Notes: generated from the letters alone by a model not told the origin. A stretch of DNA of 64,000 nt from an uncultured Alcanivorax sp. (GCF_947258575.1 NZ_CAMYIV010000010.1:62001-126000); one strand, 5' to 3'. Shown: positions 1 to 8,488, counted from the first letter of the stretch. Translations and numbers: made by a program.

Positions 1-200
1 TCGTATCCATAAATCGCAGGGCCTCGAACGTGTTTGAAGGCTTCCCGTACACGATAAACAGCTCTAAGAGTATCTTTGGCTATCTGATATTCAGATCTCC
101 CCTTGAGCTCTGCTCTCCAGGTACTGATACCTTTGAAGGCAAAAAAGGCTGTGAACGCAGCAGAGAGCCCTACGGCGATGTCCTTGATTTCTGACAGCAT
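1..200 (-). CDS. Hypothetical membrane-associated protein, N-terminal part only
   Basis: The reading frame starts at an ATG whose first base is 200 and runs off the left edge, giving 66 residues. It is preceded by a good ribosome binding site (AGGAGAAAGG). The N-terminus (MLSEIKDIAVGLSAAFTAFF) has a short hydrophobic stretch at about residues 8-22, consistent with a single N-terminal membrane anchor. A charged, probably helical region follows (STWRAELKGRSEYQIAKDTL). This resembles anchored hypothetical proteins with a cytoplasmic coiled coil, but I cannot assign a family. The frame is open because the stop lies outside the window. Confidence 0.6.
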   Translation of the reverse strand, partial: MLSEIKDIAVGLSAAFTAFFAFKGISTWRAELKGRSEYQIAKDTLRAVYRVREAFKHVRGPAIYGY

Positions 201-651
201 CCTTTCTCCTGACGTGGATCTCCAATGAGCTAACAGATATTAGGAAGCCGGCCCGAATATCCAATGAACGTGCCGGCTTCATATCACAAACTACAAATTT
301 GCATATCGAAAGATAAAAGCAGAAAAGTCAGTCAGTTACAAACCGGCCTGTTTGCACATGATTCAATATGTTGGCCTCTTCTTTTCCCTGACCCAATAAC
401 ACTGACCATAAAGACAGAATTATTGAGAATCGTATCCAGCCCATGCACAAGGAGCACGCAGGCCGCCCATAGAGGCAAGCAACCATCGGTTATCAACGCC
501 TGCGTTTGAAAGATGTATTGGGAAAAGGGCGATAACCCTGCGTCTTCATCACAGAGGGCACAGAGCACACCGAGAAAAGAGGGTTTTCCTCCGTGTGCTC
601 TGTGCCCTCTGTGGTGAAACCGTTTTTTTGCAGTGGTAGTTGGAAGGACAG
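201..651. other. Intergenic region with two inverted repeats
   Basis: I see no convincing gene in these 451 bases. They hold a 9-bp hairpin at 244-280 (GAAGCCGGC / GCCGGCTTC) without a clear T-run, and a long palindromic repeat at 550-613. The open frames here lack ribosome binding sites and recognisable protein character. Confidence 0.6.
550..613. repeat. Palindromic intergenic repeat, CACAGAGGGCACAGAG family
   Basis: Two perfect 21-bp arms (550-570 and 593-613) beginning CACAGAGGGCACAGAG face each other across a 22-base spacer. Related copies lie at 7993-8020 (one arm) and 55117-55214 (two arms), so this is a dispersed family. The copy lies just downstream of the TetR gene that ends at 652 and could act as a transcript-end structure. 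Confidence 0.8.
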
Positions 652-1353
652 CTATTCGCTGCCGGTACGCTGCATTCCCGGCACATGGCCCAGCAGCAGC
701 GCCGAGGTGGTGTCCGCGGCCCGGTAGCGGGCCTTCATTTCTTCCAGGTGCTCGCGGGTCTCGCCGCGCAGGAAGGGTTCTTCCAGACAGATGATCTGGT
801 AGATGCCGTGGCGCATCAGGGATTCGTCCAGGGCTTCATCCGCCGCCGCGTCCGGGCGCAGGCCATGGACCAGCGATGCCCAGGAGGACATCAGCACCCA
901 GGTGTTCACCATCAGTCCCTGTAGCTGCTCATCATCCACATCGATAATGCCGCTGCTGCGCAGTTCGCCGTAAATCACCAGTCCCCGTTCCAGCACCACC
1001 TCCACAAAGGCCTGGTAGCGCGCTGCCAGCGCCTGGTCGGCATGAAGAAAGTGGGTCAGGTCGCGGTGGAAAAACCGGTACTGCCACATGGACGCCAGCA
1101 ACCCCTCGAAATAATGGGTCTTGATGGTCCAGGTCAGCGGCCCCTGAGGCGCCTGCAACAGGGCCAGCAGGTGCTCGCTGTAGCGCTCGAACAACGCCGC
1201 CACGATGACGCCCTTGTTGCGAAAGTGGTAGTAGAGGTTCCCCGGGCTGATCCCCAGCGCGTCGGCAATATGATTGGTGGTCACATTGCGTTCCCCCTGC
1301 CGATTAAAGAGCGTGAGGCTGGTGTTGAGGATGCGTTCCTTGGTGCTGGTCAT
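652..1353 (-). CDS. TetR/AcrR family transcriptional regulator
   Basis: This 233-residue protein has the TetR layout. The N-terminal helix-turn-helix (about residues 24-50) includes TTNHIADALGISPGNLYYHF, the usual pattern of a recognition helix followed by YYHF. The C-terminal half is a helical ligand-binding domain of unassigned specificity. It is divergent from the aldehyde dehydrogenase starting at 1667, and a perfect 16-bp palindrome sits 43 bases before its start. I infer that it controls itself and the aldehyde dehydrogenase/GMC cluster, perhaps in response to an alcohol, aldehyde or fatty-acid-type ligand. Confidence 0.9.
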   Translation of the reverse strand: MTSTKERILNTSLTLFNRQGERNVTTNHIADALGISPGNLYYHFRNKGVIVAALFERYSEHLLALLQAPQGPLTWTIKTHYFEGLLASMWQYRFFHRDLTHFLHADQALAARYQAFVEVVLERGLVIYGELRSSGIIDVDDEQLQGLMVNTWVLMSSWASLVHGLRPDAAADEALDESLMRHGIYQIICLEEPFLRGETREHLEEMKARYRAADTTSALLLGHVPGMQRTGSE

Positions 1354-1395
1354 TGTAGGCCAAATGTTGTGATTTCATTACTGCAGGTTGACTCC

Positions 1396-1411
1396 TAGAG
1401 TAATTACTCTA
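1396..1411. promoter_or_regulatory. Candidate TetR operator palindrome
   Basis: TAGAGTAATTACTCTA is a perfect 16-bp palindrome in the divergent region between the TetR gene and the aldehyde dehydrogenase. Position and symmetry suit a TetR dimer, but binding is inferred. Confidence 0.55.
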
Positions 1412-1666
1412 AAAATCAGACTCAAGGTTAATTTTTGATCGGCAATCAGCACTGCCGGTCTTGTCATCATACATAATCCTGAAGCCGCGATTTCAGCGTG
1501 GATGGATGGCGTAAGAATTTGCTGTCACAGGGGATTTTCTGAAGAAGCGTCGCATCAGGGAATGCGATCGACTGAAGAAAATTTTCTGTGGCGGCAAAGG
1601 CTTGCGTCAGACGCCGCGATGAAGTCGCGGACTCAGGATAAAAAAAGCCTCGGGAGGCAAGTGACC

Positions 1667-3109
1667 ATGGTCGCCGAAGTGAAAGATCTCCACAGCAACA
1701 ATGCCGACATCGAACGCATGCAGCAGATTTTCGCTGCCCAGAAAGCGGCCTACCGCCAGCACCCTTACCCCAGCGCGGAACAACGCATTGAGCTGATCAA
1801 CCGCATCAAACCGATGCTGCTGGACAACCTGGATGCCTGGATCGAGGCCCTCAACAACGATTTCACCACCCGGGCGGCCGACGAAACCAAGCTGGCCGAG
1901 ATGCTGATCACTCTGGAAGGGCTCAAGTACACCACCAAGAAGCTGCGCAAGTGGATGAAGCCCCAGAAGCGTAGCGTCAGCGCACTGAGCTGGCCGGGCA
2001 AGACCTGGGTGGAATATCAGCCCGTGGGCGTGGTGGGCATCATCGTTCCCTGGAACTACCCGATCCAGCTGGCCGTGGTGCCACTGATCACTGCCCTGGC
2101 CGCCGGCAACCGGGTGATGATCAAGATGAGTGAAGCTACCCCACGCACCGGTGCCTTGCTGGAGAAACTGATCGCGGACACCTTCCCGGAAGAACAGGTA
2201 GCAGTGATCAATGGCGAGGTGGATGTGGCCCAGGCGTTCTCCAGCCTGCCGTTCGACCACCTGCTGTTCACCGGCTCTACCACCGTGGGCCGCCACATCA
2301 TGCGCGCCGCTGCCGCCAACCTGACCCCGGTGACCCTGGAGCTGGGTGGCAAGAGCCCCTGCATCATCGGCCAGGACTTCCCCATGAAGGATGCCGCCGA
2401 GCGTATCGCCTTCGGCAAGTGCCTGAACTCCGGCCAGACCTGTGTGGCCCCGGACTACATCCTCTGCCCTGAAAACCGGGTGCAGGAATTCGTGGACGCC
2501 TGGAAAGCCCAAGTGGCCCAGTCTTACCCGACCATGGTCAACAACCCGGACTTCACTGCCATCATCAACCAGCGCCAGTTCAGCCGGCTGCAGGGCTACC
2601 TGAAGGATGCCAGCGAGAAGGGCGCCGATGTCATCGAGATCAACCCGGCCAACGAAGATTTCACCGGCAGCCAGAAGATCCCTCATACCCTGGTGCTGAA
2701 CGTGACCGACGACATGCAGATCGCCCAGGATGAAATCTTCGGCCCGCTGATGATCGTGGTGCCCTACAAGAATCTGGATGACGCCATCGAGTACGTGAAC
2801 GAGCGTCCCCGCCCGCTGGCCCTGTACTACTTCGACTGGAACCAGGGCAACTGTGACCGGGTGCTGAAGAACACCCATTCCGGCGGCGTCTGCCTGAACG
2901 ACACCATCTCCCATGTGGGTGTCGACGACATTCCGTTCGGTGGGTCAGGCGAGTCCGGCATGGGCGCCTACCACGGCCCGGAAGGTTTCCTGACCTTCTC
3001 CCAGGCCAAGGGCATCTACAAGAAGGGCAAGTTCAACGCCACCAAGTTCATCCTGCCCCCCTATGGCCGCGGCATGCACAAGATGATCGACAAGTACTTT
3101 TTGAAATAG
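1667..3109 (+). CDS. Coniferyl aldehyde dehydrogenase-type NAD(P)-dependent aldehyde dehydrogenase
   Basis: The protein has 480 residues from the ATG at 1667, which follows a GGGAGG ribosome binding site. The frame extends upstream to 1502, but those 55 codons lack family character and would exceed the usual length. It belongs to the ALDH superfamily: the general base is Glu225 in LELGGKSP and the catalytic nucleophile is Cys259 in NSGQTCVAP. The sequence is closest to the coniferyl aldehyde dehydrogenase (CalB) branch, which in marine hydrocarbon degraders often acts on aliphatic or aromatic aldehydes. The GMC oxidoreductase downstream could supply its aldehyde substrate. Confidence 0.88.
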   Translation: MVAEVKDLHSNNADIERMQQIFAAQKAAYRQHPYPSAEQRIELINRIKPMLLDNLDAWIEALNNDFTTRAADETKLAEMLITLEGLKYTTKKLRKWMKPQKRSVSALSWPGKTWVEYQPVGVVGIIVPWNYPIQLAVVPLITALAAGNRVMIKMSEATPRTGALLEKLIADTFPEEQVAVINGEVDVAQAFSSLPFDHLLFTGSTTVGRHIMRAAAANLTPVTLELGGKSPCIIGQDFPMKDAAERIAFGKCLNSGQTCVAPDYILCPENRVQEFVDAWKAQVAQSYPTMVNNPDFTAIINQRQFSRLQGYLKDASEKGADVIEINPANEDFTGSQKIPHTLVLNVTDDMQIAQDEIFGPLMIVVPYKNLDDAIEYVNERPRPLALYYFDWNQGNCDRVLKNTHSGGVCLNDTISHVGVDDIPFGGSGESGMGAYHGPEGFLTFSQAKGIYKKGKFNATKFILPPYGRGMHKMIDKYFLK

Positions 3110-3141
3110 GAACAGCGGTTATAGATTTACCGTTACCTTGC

Positions 3142-3294
3142 TGTAGGAGCGGCGCTCGAGCCGCGAACAGCCTCACGCAGTAACGAGGCACGAGAAGCGA
3201 GTTACGAAAGACGAAGAGCGGGTTTGGGGTTTTCGAAACTCGCTTCTCGCAACTCGTACCTTGTTGGTTCGCGGCTCAAGCGCCGCTCCTACAA
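3142..3294. repeat. REPIN (paired REP elements, GTAGGAGCGGCG class)
   Basis: Two inverted 27-bp arms (3142-3168 and 3268-3294) match with one mismatch and begin TGTAGGAGCGGCGCT. Between them is a second nested inverted repeat (GAGAAGCGAGTT versus AACTCGCTTCTC). This is the layout of a REP doublet. It fills the gap between the aldehyde dehydrogenase and the Tat-lipoprotein gene. The inner sequence at 3247-3265 recurs near 35746-35764. Confidence 0.85.
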
Positions 3295-3324
3295 ATAACC
3301 ACTAACAAGAATATAGAGTGCGCT

Positions 3325-3858
3325 ATGGATCAGGGACTCAATCGCCGCAGCTTTCTCAAGCTGGGCGCCGCCGGTAGTGCCTTGCTGGCCACCGGCTCCA
3401 GCCTCACCCTGCTTACCGGCTGTTCCAGCAATGACGGCCCGGCGGCAGGTTATCGCCATTTTCGCCAACAGGATGTAGACCTGCTCACCCCGCTGGTCGG
3501 CGCCGTGCTGGGCAAGGCACTCACGGATGTGGGCGCCAGTGCCGAAGACGGCATGAAGGCTTACGACGATCTTCTGGATGGGGCCATGCCCGGCACCCGG
3601 GCCACCCTGTTTCAGATTCTTGATCTGATGCAGCTGGGCGCTGCCCGCTGGTTTATCACCGGCACCTGGGCCAGCTTTGCCGAGCAGAGCGAAGACGAGC
3701 TGCAACAAACCCTGGCCCACTGGTCCTCCAGTGATCGCGGCCTGTCGCAGATGGCATTCAAAGGCCTCACCCAGCCCATGTTCATGGCCTGGTACGTGAA
3801 GCCCGAGGCGGCGCGCAGCACCGGTTACCCGGGCCCGCCGCAAAAAATCGTCGCCTGA
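3325..3858 (+). CDS. Tat-signal lipoprotein, probable small subunit of the adjacent GMC dehydrogenase
   Basis: The 177-residue protein starts with a twin-arginine signal (NRRSFLKLGAAGSALL), followed by a lipobox-like LTGC, so it is probably exported folded and lipidated. The mature part has no enzyme motif that I recognise. Small Tat-exported partners preceding GMC flavoproteins are known from membrane-bound gluconate/sorbitol dehydrogenases (subunit III type). The gene lies 51 bases before the GMC oxidoreductase. I infer that it chaperones, anchors or co-exports the flavoprotein, which has no signal peptide of its own. Confidence 0.75.
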   Translation: MDQGLNRRSFLKLGAAGSALLATGSSLTLLTGCSSNDGPAAGYRHFRQQDVDLLTPLVGAVLGKALTDVGASAEDGMKAYDDLLDGAMPGTRATLFQILDLMQLGAARWFITGTWASFAEQSEDELQQTLAHWSSSDRGLSQMAFKGLTQPMFMAWYVKPEAARSTGYPGPPQKIVA

Positions 3859-3909
3859 ACAGCGGCCTTTCTTCTGCACCAGCCAGTCAAAAAATAAAAG
3901 GACAACGCC

Positions 3910-5526
3910 ATGCAGGACCTGTCTTCCCTGCCCATCAAGGGCATCAATGACCCGTGGAAAACCGGTATCAAGAACGGCTGGGATGTCATTGACGGCCGTA
4001 CCGTTTCCGCTGACCGCACTCTGGAAGCGGATGTGGTGATCATCGGCACCGGTGCCGGCGGCGGCGTCAGCGCAGAAATTCTCACCCAGCGCGGGCTCAA
4101 GGTGATTCTTATCGAAGCCGGCAAGCTGATGAGCTCTGACGACTTCACCCTGAACGAAGGCCAGGCCTACCGGGACCTGTATCAGGAGGGCGCCATGCGC
4201 GCCACCAAGGATGCCGGCATCACCATCCTGCAGGGCCGCACTGTGGGCGGCACCACCGTGGTCAACTGGACCAGCTCCTTCCGCACCCCCAGTGAAACCC
4301 TGCAGTACTGGCAGGACACCTTCGGCGCGGAAAATCTGCTGCGTGATGATCTGGACCCCTGGTTCCAGAAGATGGAAGAGCGGCTCAAGATCAGCCAGTG
4401 GATCATGCCCCCCAACGCCAACAACGACGTGCTGAAAAAAGGCTGCGACGCCCTGGGCTGGGAATGGGCCGTGATCCCGCGCAACGTGGAAGGCTGCTGG
4501 AATATCGGTTACTGCGGCATGGGCTGCCCGACCAATGCCAAGCAATCCATGCTGGTAACCACGCTGCCCACGGCCATGAACAACGGCGCCACCCTCATTC
4601 ACAGCGCCCAGGCCCATCGTCTGATCATCGACGGCGACACCGTCACCGGGGTGGAAGTGCACCCGCTCAACAATGACAAAGTCGCCATCGGCGCCACGGT
4701 CACCGTCAAGGCGAAAACCGTGATTGCCTCCGGCGGCGGCATCCAGACTCCCGCCCTGCTGATGCGTTCCGAGGCACCGGACCCCCAGGGCAGGGTAGGC
4801 AAGCGCACCTTCCTGCACCCCACTACCTTTACCTTCGGCATCTACGACAAGGAAGTGGCGCCGTATTACGGCGCGCCGCAATCCCTGTATTCCGACGAGT
4901 TCGTGTTCAAGCATGGCGTGGACGGCCCGGCGGGCTACAAGCTGGAAATGATGCCCATGCACCCGGGCCTCACCGGTGCCCTGATGGGCGGCTACGGTGG
5001 CGATGCCCGCAGCGAAATCGAGCGGCTGCCAAACCTGGCAGCCTCCATCGCCCTGATCCGGGATGGTTTCCACGCCGACAACCCCGGCGGCAATGTGGAA
5101 CTTCGCGACAATGGCGAGCCGGTCATCGACTATCCCGTTGACCCCTATCTGCTGGAAGGCGCCAAGCGCACCCACCTGACCATGGCGGAAATGCACTTCG
5201 CCGCCGGGGCCAAAGAGATCCGCCCCAGCCACGGCCATGCCGGTTATTACAAAAGCTGGAAAGAGGCCAGGGATGCCATCAACAACCTGGCCTACGACCC
5301 GGTGATCACCGGCCTTGGCAGTGCCCACGTGATGGGGGGCTGCGCCATGGGCCAGGATGAGTCCCAGTGTGTGGTCAACAGCGACGGCAGCTACAAGTAT
5401 CTGAACGGCCTGTACATTATCGACGGTTCGGTATTCCCCACCAGCCTGGGGGTGAACCCGCAGCTCACCATCTATGGCATGAGCGCCCGCAACGCCACCG
5501 CCCTGGCGGACAAGCTGCAAGCCTGA
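3910..5526 (+). CDS. GMC family FAD-dependent oxidoreductase, probable alcohol dehydrogenase
   Basis: The 538-residue flavoprotein has an N-terminal Rossmann FAD site (VVIIGTGAGGG, residues 43-52) ending in an acidic ribose-binding residue (LIEAG). The GMC C-terminus contains GSAHVMGGCAMG and NPQLTIYGMSARNA. The N-terminus lacks a signal peptide. The substrate cannot be read from sequence; long-chain or cyclic alcohols are plausible given the aldehyde dehydrogenase upstream. The Tat-lipoprotein before it suggests a membrane-bound dehydrogenase complex passing electrons to the respiratory chain. A strong hairpin follows the stop. Confidence 0.88.
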   Translation: MQDLSSLPIKGINDPWKTGIKNGWDVIDGRTVSADRTLEADVVIIGTGAGGGVSAEILTQRGLKVILIEAGKLMSSDDFTLNEGQAYRDLYQEGAMRATKDAGITILQGRTVGGTTVVNWTSSFRTPSETLQYWQDTFGAENLLRDDLDPWFQKMEERLKISQWIMPPNANNDVLKKGCDALGWEWAVIPRNVEGCWNIGYCGMGCPTNAKQSMLVTTLPTAMNNGATLIHSAQAHRLIIDGDTVTGVEVHPLNNDKVAIGATVTVKAKTVIASGGGIQTPALLMRSEAPDPQGRVGKRTFLHPTTFTFGIYDKEVAPYYGAPQSLYSDEFVFKHGVDGPAGYKLEMMPMHPGLTGALMGGYGGDARSEIERLPNLAASIALIRDGFHADNPGGNVELRDNGEPVIDYPVDPYLLEGAKRTHLTMAEMHFAAGAKEIRPSHGHAGYYKSWKEARDAINNLAYDPVITGLGSAHVMGGCAMGQDESQCVVNSDGSYKYLNGLYIIDGSVFPTSLGVNPQLTIYGMSARNATALADKLQA

Positions 5527-5538
5527 CCCGCCTCTGAA

Positions 5539-5583
5539 TAACGCCCTGCGACGGTTACCTGTACGGCGCAGGGCGTTACTTTT
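5539..5583 (+). terminator. Intrinsic terminator after the GMC oxidoreductase
   Basis: A perfect 12-bp stem (TAACGCCCTGCG at 5539-5550 with its complement at 5567-5578) is followed by CTTTT. Confidence 0.7.
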
Positions 5584-5675
5584 ACCGCCCCACCTCATCG
5601 CCCCCAGCGCCGATTCCGACAGGAAAACCACAGGAAGCAGGCGAAGCCGGACGCCAAATAAGGTATAAGTGCGGC

Positions 5676-6539
5676 ATGAAAACCCCGCAACGATTACAAC
5701 CCCTGGTCGATGACGGCCTCATCGACGAGGTCATCAGCCGTCTTATGAGCGGCAAGGAAGCCGATATCTTCGTGGTCCGCTGTGGCGAGGAGATCCGCTG
5801 CGCGAAAGTCTACAAGGAAGCCGCCAAGCGAAACTTCAAGAAAGCCGCCCAGTACCGGGAAGGCCGCAAGGTCCGCAACAGCCGCCGCAGCCGGGCCATG
5901 GAAAAAGGCTCCAAGTTCGGTCGTGAGCAGCAGGAAAAGATCTGGCAGAGCGCCGAAGTGGACGCCCTGCGTCTGCTGGCCGAGGCCGGCGTGCGCGTGC
6001 CCAAGCCCTACGACATGCTCGAAGGGGTGCTGCTGATGGAACTGGTCACCGACGATGAAGGCGACGTGGCCCCGCGCCTCAGCGAGGTGGTGATGTCCGC
6101 CGAGCAGGCGGAAGAAGACCACGCGCTGATGATGCAGTACGTGGTGCGCATGCTGTGTGCCGGGATCATCCACGGCGACCTGTCCGAGTTCAATGTGCTG
6201 GTGGATGACTACGGCCCGGTGATCATCGACCTGCCCCAGGCCGTGGATGCCGCCGCCAACAACAGCGCCGAAGCCATGCTCTACCGGGACGTGGACAACA
6301 TGACCCGCTATTACGGCCAGTATGCCCCGTCACTGCGCGGTAGCCGCTATGGTCAGGAAATCTGGGCCCTGTATGAAAGCGGCGAGCTGACCCCGGACAG
6401 CGAACTCACCGGCCAGGTGGAAGACGACGGCCACATCGCCGACGTGGAAGACGTGCTGGCAGAAATCAAGGCCGCCTTCGAGGAAGAACAGGAACGCCGC
6501 GAACGCCTCAGTGGCGACGCCGAGGACAGCGGTTATTGA
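5676..6539 (+). CDS. RIO1-family atypical serine/threonine protein kinase
   Basis: This 287-residue protein carries the RIO kinase signature. It has a glycine-poor nucleotide loop near the start (SGKEADIFVVR), the catalytic loop HGDLSEFNVLV (about residues 165-176) and the metal-binding IIDLPQA motif. A basic stretch at about residues 48-85 (KRNFKKAAQYREGRKVRN) suggests RNA or ribosome contact, as in archaeal and eukaryotic RIO1 proteins. The C-terminus is acidic and probably helical. It has its own start 150 bases after the GMC gene and is convergent with the next gene. Confidence 0.88.
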   Translation: MKTPQRLQPLVDDGLIDEVISRLMSGKEADIFVVRCGEEIRCAKVYKEAAKRNFKKAAQYREGRKVRNSRRSRAMEKGSKFGREQQEKIWQSAEVDALRLLAEAGVRVPKPYDMLEGVLLMELVTDDEGDVAPRLSEVVMSAEQAEEDHALMMQYVVRMLCAGIIHGDLSEFNVLVDDYGPVIIDLPQAVDAAANNSAEAMLYRDVDNMTRYYGQYAPSLRGSRYGQEIWALYESGELTPDSELTGQVEDDGHIADVEDVLAEIKAAFEEEQERRERLSGDAEDSGY

Positions 6540-6548
6540 CCCCATCAG

Positions 6549-6628
6549 GTAGGGTGCACTGAGCCCAAGCGAACTGCACCAATTCGGCGTTTGGATGGTG
6601 CAGTTCGCTTGGGCTCAGTGCACCCTAC
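6549..6628. repeat. Perfect 32-bp inverted repeat between convergent genes
   Basis: Arms 6549-6580 and 6597-6628 are exact reverse complements around a 16-base loop; the arms begin GTAGGGTGCACTGAGCC. The right arm contains the TAG stop codon (6625-6627) of the minus-strand membrane protein. There is no T-run. It may be a mobile palindromic repeat that supplied the stop codon and now acts as a bidirectional transcript end. Confidence 0.9.
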
Positions 6629-7104
6629 GCATCTTGAAGCGCCTGGCCCAGACACCGGCCAACGTCCGGCGACAGCGTGTCGATCATGGCATCCGCCCAG
6701 AAAAATCCCTGCACCGATACCCCACACAAGAACACTACCAGCAGGAAAAAGATCAGCGGCTTGATACGCGCCCGGTGGCCGTACGCATAGCGGGTAGGGC
6801 GTAGCACTTTTTCGTCGGGCAGGGGCGACTGGCCCAGTCGTAACACACGAAAGCTGTGCCACCCTTCAATGGCCAGCACCACCAATGCCAGCCCCAGCGG
6901 CAAGCCGATAAAAAGGCTATAGATCACCCACTCCAGACCATTAAGAGACCCATAGTTGTGACAGTGGGCCGTTTCCACGTAGTGCTCGAACCAGGGGAAA
7001 AAGAAAAACTCGGTCAGCAGGAAAAGCGGCACAGCCCAGGCGGCATGAAACAAAAGCAGGCGGATACGTTCAGCCTTGCTGTATTGCGGTGCCCACTCGG
7101 CCAT
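6625..7104 (-). CDS. Hypothetical integral membrane protein
   Basis: The 159-residue protein has three hydrophobic segments, at about residues 17-37, 60-83 and 115-135. A short aromatic-rich loop (FFFFPWFEHYVETAHCHNYG) lies between the first two and the C-terminus carries charged ends. The start follows a strong GGGGGAG site. I do not recognise a family. The last codons and the stop lie inside the 32-bp inverted repeat, so the C-terminus may have been replaced by repeat insertion. The neighbouring DUF4334 gene is on the same strand but separated by 88 bases. Confidence 0.65.
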   Translation of the reverse strand: MAEWAPQYSKAERIRLLLFHAAWAVPLFLLTEFFFFPWFEHYVETAHCHNYGSLNGLEWVIYSLFIGLPLGLALVVLAIEGWHSFRVLRLGQSPLPDEKVLRPTRYAYGHRARIKPLIFFLLVVFLCGVSVQGFFWADAMIDTLSPDVGRCLGQALQDA

Positions 7105-7192
7105 GATGACTCCCCCGAATCGATCTTCATTGTGGAAGACTCCGCTCCCACAGGCATTACGAATTATTCAGGGGATATTCTGGCAGAAAGAC

Positions 7193-7771
7193 TCAGCGAT
7201 CGTCGCGACGCAGCACAAAGAAAAACGGCTGCTTCATGCCTTTCAGATCCATGATGCCGAGCACGGTGTTGTCATCCACCTTGCGGAACACATCATTGAT
7301 GGGCAGGTTGTCGTAGGACATGGTGGCCGAGGTTTTTCCCCGGTAGTTAACCATCCGCAGGCGGGCGGCGGACTGGCGCCCGGACAGCAGTGGCAGCATC
7401 CACTGGAACAACTTGCCGACCCGTTCTGACTTCAGGAACGGCAACCGATCGAGCAGGCCCAGCCCCGGCATCACCAGCAACGGTTTCACCGTAGTGAGCT
7501 CGCCGGACGCCTTGCGAAACACCAGCGGGTGCACATGCTCAGCGCTGTCAAAACGCTTGCCATGCCAGTGACAACGCTCCAGCACCCCATCCAGCGGATG
7601 ACCGGTTTCGAAGCCTTCGCCTTTCCAGGCACCGATCATGAAATCCGTCTCAATCGGCTCCAGCGCATCATAAATGGCCAGCGCATCTTCACAGGAGACC
7701 TTCCCGACCTGCTGTGCTGTCGCAAAACTGATTTCTTTCACGCCGTTCTGTTCTGCCTGTGACGCACCCAT
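7193..7771 (-). CDS. GXWXG/DUF4334 domain protein
   Basis: This 192-residue protein has an N-terminal GXWXG motif (MIGAWKGEGFETGHP, about residues 45-59) and a C-terminal DUF4334-type region (RMVNYRGKTSATMSYDNLPI). Proteins of this architecture are widespread in actinobacteria and proteobacteria, and their biochemical role is not established; a lipocalin-like ligand-binding fold has been suggested. There is no signal peptide or membrane segment, so it is probably cytoplasmic. Nothing in the neighbourhood points to a pathway. Confidence 0.8.
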   Translation of the reverse strand: MGASQAEQNGVKEISFATAQQVGKVSCEDALAIYDALEPIETDFMIGAWKGEGFETGHPLDGVLERCHWHGKRFDSAEHVHPLVFRKASGELTTVKPLLVMPGLGLLDRLPFLKSERVGKLFQWMLPLLSGRQSAARLRMVNYRGKTSATMSYDNLPINDVFRKVDDNTVLGIMDLKGMKQPFFFVLRRDDR

Positions 7772-7992
7772 GATCTACTCCCTGAAGCCGCACGAAGAAT
7801 GGACCCATACGCTAAGCAGAGCCCGGCGAAATCGCCAGCGTTTGTACGCCATTGTCAGGCAAGGGTGTTCGCCAAAAACACCATTCATTGACCAAAACGT
7901 TCTTTTGATAAAAAACGGAGAGCAGAAAGAGAAAAATCACGCGACATTGTTTACTGCACACCCCGCAGCATCCACATCTTCAGCCTGCTTTT

Positions 7993-8020
7993 CCTCAGTG
8001 AACTCTGTGCCCTCTGTGGT
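7993..8020. repeat. Single arm of the CACAGAGGGCACAGAG repeat family
   Basis: This 28-base stretch reads CTCTGTGCCCTCTGTGGT at its right end and matches one arm of the repeats at 550-613 and 55117-55214. It stands alone, just after the MerR gene on the minus strand. Confidence 0.7.
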
Positions 8021-8025
8021 AAAAA

Positions 8026-8409
8026 TCATCCCTTGCAACGTCCTTCTTCGCGCAATGCCGCCGCGCTCTCTTCCAGCCGTTGCTGCTCCCGGCCCAGCAG
8101 GGCACTGACCTGTTTCAGCTCGCGAATCTTGTCGTCCACCGCCGCCTTCTTTTCCGCCATCAGCACTGCGCCCTGTTCGCAATCAATGCTGTCGCTCCGC
8201 AAGGCATCGAGCACCTCTCGAATCTCACGCAGGGAAAACCCCAGCGCCTTGAGCTGGCGCACCATATCCACCCGCTCCACCGCCTTTTCCGGGTAGTCCC
8301 GATAATTGTTACCGCGCCGCTCCACTTCCTGAAGCAGGCCGGCCTTTTCGTAATAGCGCAGGGTGTGACGGTTTACCCCGGTACGCTGTTCCAGTTCTGC
8401 AATCTGCAT
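8026..8409 (-). CDS. MerR family transcriptional regulator
   Basis: The 127-residue protein has the MerR layout: an N-terminal winged helix (MQIAELEQRTGVNRHTLRYYEKAGLL), a second basic segment with NNYRDYP and LKALGFSLREIREVL, then a long coiled-coil dimerisation helix (about residues 75-120). The C-terminus is short and has no cysteine cluster, so metal sensing is unlikely. It is divergent from an NAD-dependent epimerase gene. The shared promoter region has the long spacer and dyad expected of a MerR-activated promoter. Confidence 0.9.
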   Translation of the reverse strand: MQIAELEQRTGVNRHTLRYYEKAGLLQEVERRGNNYRDYPEKAVERVDMVRQLKALGFSLREIREVLDALRSDSIDCEQGAVLMAEKKAAVDDKIRELKQVSALLGREQQRLEESAAALREEGRCKG

Positions 8410-8427
8410 GGCCGCCTCAATTCACTG

Positions 8428-8458
8428 TTGACCTTAGAGCATACTCTACCCTTTAGGG
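8428..8458 (+). promoter_or_regulatory. MerR-type promoter driving the epimerase gene
   Basis: TTGACC at 8428-8433 is followed by a stretched spacer of 18-19 bases holding the dyad TAGAGCATACTCTA (8435-8448), and then a weak -10 (TTTAGG region, 8452-8458). Such over-long spacers are typical of promoters remodelled by MerR proteins. It points to the gene at 8489. Confidence 0.55.
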
Positions 8459-8488
8459 TGGTGGCATACCTCATCACGGAGACCTGCC

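Noticed and set aside
244-280. Terminator-like hairpin upstream of the partial left-edge gene
   Set aside because: No gene ends here and neither strand has a following T-run, so function as a terminator is not supported.
1502-1666. Upstream N-terminal extension of the aldehyde dehydrogenase
   Set aside because: It lacks ALDH character and a ribosome binding site, while the ATG at 1667 has both the right length and a GGGAGG site.
3289-5631. Long open frame on the minus strand opposite the Tat-lipoprotein and GMC genes
   Set aside because: It is antisense to clear GMC and lipoprotein genes and reads as Gly/His/Val/Ala-rich sequence without any family motif; this is a usual effect of GC-rich codon use.
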